Shown here: piece by piece, positions 22,286-23,110 of the stretch | Position numbering within the stretch: the first letter of the stretch is position 1 | How the letters are laid out: each line of letters opens with the position of its first letter | From: a virus | IMG/VR virus record: IMGVR_UViG_3300007512_000213 | Coordinates: 1 to 23,110 of that record | Length of the DNA: 23,110 nucleotides | Strand: one strand, 5' to 3' | Translations under genes and position numbers: made by a program | Notes under the pieces: generated by a model | The model's input: the letters and a program-made list of their open reading frames with translations, nothing else | The model's database searches: none | Told to the model about the DNA's origin: nothing

Positions 22286-22807
22286 TTAACTCGTCGCGAA
22301 TGGATTTGCTGAAGTACCAGCAGACAGCATTGTGCCTTCAATGTACCATACATCAGCAGCTATATTTGTAAGTTTCCACGTACTACCGGGTTCGCCTTCT
22401 TGTGCGTTTGTAATCTCTATAGATGAGAAAGATTGGCCTGCTTCTGCAGTAAATGTGCCTGCGGATGTGATATCATCAGTATCGGCAACTGATACAGAGC
22501 CAATCATCACTTCATTCGTTGTGTCAGCACACTTTACCTCTTGACCAGTTCCTTGGAAATTGGAAATAAACGAATAAGTTACTCCAATTATATCACCAGC
22601 GCCAGAATCTGGTAAAGTTAAAACTGCAGCTGCATCAGTAAAAACAAACATCTTCCCAGAGTCGTTCGCAGTCAAAGACGCATCGGCGGTTACGCTAGTT
22701 ACATTGACTTTCTCGCCTGTCAGGTTAGTACCATTTAAGCTTAATTCTCTCTTTAAATTTTCTATTAAGGCTTGCATTCTTGCAAGTCCTATTCTTTTTG
22801 TTCCCAT
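22286..22807 (-). CDS. Probable head decoration or other virion surface protein
   Basis: 173 aa. Residues 1-26 form a helix (IGLARMQALIENLKREL), then comes beta-rich sequence of the kind found in small phage surface domains: LTANDSGKMFVF, AVLTLPDSGAGDIIGVTYSF, and a C-terminal T-W-K-L-T-N and D-V-W-Y-I-E-G strand. Such 150-200 aa beta proteins coded next to the major capsid gene are often decoration proteins, but I cannot name the family. It stands between two terminators, downstream of the capsid gene, so it may be made from its own promoter or by read-through. AAGGGGG precedes ATG 22807. Function is inferred from place and fold type. Confidence 0.7.
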   Translation of the reverse strand: MGTKRIGLARMQALIENLKRELSLNGTNLTGEKVNVTSVTADASLTANDSGKMFVFTDAAAVLTLPDSGAGDIIGVTYSFISNFQGTGQEVKCADTTNEVMIGSVSVADTDDITSAGTFTAEAGQSFSSIEITNAQEGEPGSTWKLTNIAADVWYIEGTMLSAGTSANPFATS

Positions 22808-22910
22808 TATTTATTTTCCCCCTTAAAGTATGGTTTAGTGAATCTATAAAGATCCACAGGGTAATTAGAAAGAAAAATAAGTTGCCACACTGTGTCTATT
22901 AAATAAAAAG

Positions 22911-22941
22911 AAAAAGCCTTGACCCAATAAAGAGCCAAGGC
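22911..22941 (-). terminator. Intrinsic terminator of the capsid gene
   Basis: On the minus strand GCCTTGGCTC (22932-22941) can pair with GGGTCAAGGC (22916-22925) around a TTTATT loop; six outer pairs are perfect, and the inner four include two G-T wobbles. TTTTT follows immediately and more T residues come after it. It begins 26 bases after the capsid stop codon, separating the capsid message from the decoration-like gene. Confidence 0.85.
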
Positions 22942-22966
22942 TAATTCTACGATTGATTACAATCTG

Positions 22967-23110
22967 TTAAGCTGTAGCGCCTGCTTCTCCCAACAAGCCG
23001 CGAACAACGACAAGACCGTACATATCCGGTCGAACCATTTTCTTAGCATATCGAGTCATCACGCCCTTACGTGGCACGAAGTCTTCCGTACCAAAGATGG
23101 TAGGAGTGAC
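22967..23110 (-). CDS. Major capsid protein, C-terminal end (partial)
   Basis: The last 47 codons of a gene that enters from the right edge, stop TAA at 22967-22969. The peptide has DFVPRKGVMTRYAKKMV (10-26) and RPDMYGLVVVRG, which resembles the C-terminal end of gp23-like major capsid proteins of T4-like phages (a short R-x-G-x-x-TRY segment near the end). Position fits: it is followed by a strong terminator, a decoration-like protein and then neck genes 13 and 14. With only 47 residues it could also be another head protein. Confidence 0.6.
   Translation of the reverse strand, partial: VTPTIFGTEDFVPRKGVMTRYAKKMVRPDMYGLVVVRGLLGEAGATA

Noticed and set aside
22159-22353. Minus-strand ORF of 64 codons across the terminator
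   Set aside because: It runs through the UUCG terminator and the end of the virion protein gene in another frame, so it is very unlikely to be translated.
1-23110. tRNA genes, CRISPR arrays, insertion sequences, attachment sites
   Set aside because: I found no cloverleaf-like sequence, regular repeat-spacer units, transposase or integrase gene, or flanking direct repeats.

Overview
The window is part of the genome of a tailed double-stranded DNA phage with a contractile tail (a myovirus related to the T4-like group). I see no bacterial housekeeping genes, tRNAs, rRNA, CRISPR arrays or insertion sequences. Every supported gene reads on the minus strand, so transcription runs from high to low coordinates. 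Genes are tightly packed, with many short overlaps, and starts are mostly preceded by Shine-Dalgarno sequences (AGGAG types), which points to a bacterial host. The DNA is moderately AT-rich by eye. The host cannot be read from this sequence. The gene style recalls uncultured marine T4-like myoviruses, but that is an impression from memory and not a search result.

Layout in transcription order. (1) Head and neck, 23110-20072: the C-terminal end of the major capsid protein, an intrinsic terminator, a head or virion surface protein, a second terminator with a UUCG loop, a short basic protein, then gp13-like and gp14-like neck proteins. (2) Tail, 20079-11436: gp15-like completion protein, an unusually long sheath (1141 aa), two tandem tail-tube paralogues, a gp26-like baseplate/assembly protein whose 3' end overlaps a small ORF through a run of seven T (probable programmed frameshift), and the tape measure. 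(3) Baseplate, 11416-7704: a gp54/gp48-like tube initiator, a gp53/LysM-like protein and a large hub-like protein, followed by an unrecognised 401-aa protein.

(4) Replication, 6443-850: a good sigma70-like promoter lies exactly at the switch from late to replication genes. It is followed by a compact family A DNA polymerase without a proofreading domain, a divergent FtsZ/tubulin-superfamily protein, a gp32-like single-strand binding protein, a small zinc-ribbon protein, a small unknown protein, a UvsX/RecA-like recombinase and a FEN-type 5' nuclease. (5) Short accessory genes, 853-144: a 27-aa membrane peptide, an HExxH membrane protein and a secreted basic peptide. These end at an AT-rich hairpin. 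A very good promoter (TTGACT, 17 bp, TATACT) then starts a new unit whose first 17 codons, at the window edge, look like a replicative helicase.

The polymerase, binding protein, recombinase and flap nuclease form most of a phage replisome/recombination set. It is T4-like in its accessory proteins but has a Pol I-type polymerase. The most unusual items are the FtsZ/tubulin-like gene inside that cluster, the overlapping ORFs with a T7 slip site just upstream of the tape measure, the giant sheath, the duplicated tube genes, and a shared C-terminal peptide in the tape measure and hub proteins. No stretch longer than 300 bases lacks a gene. The two largest gaps (22808-22966 and 22112-22285) each hold a terminator.
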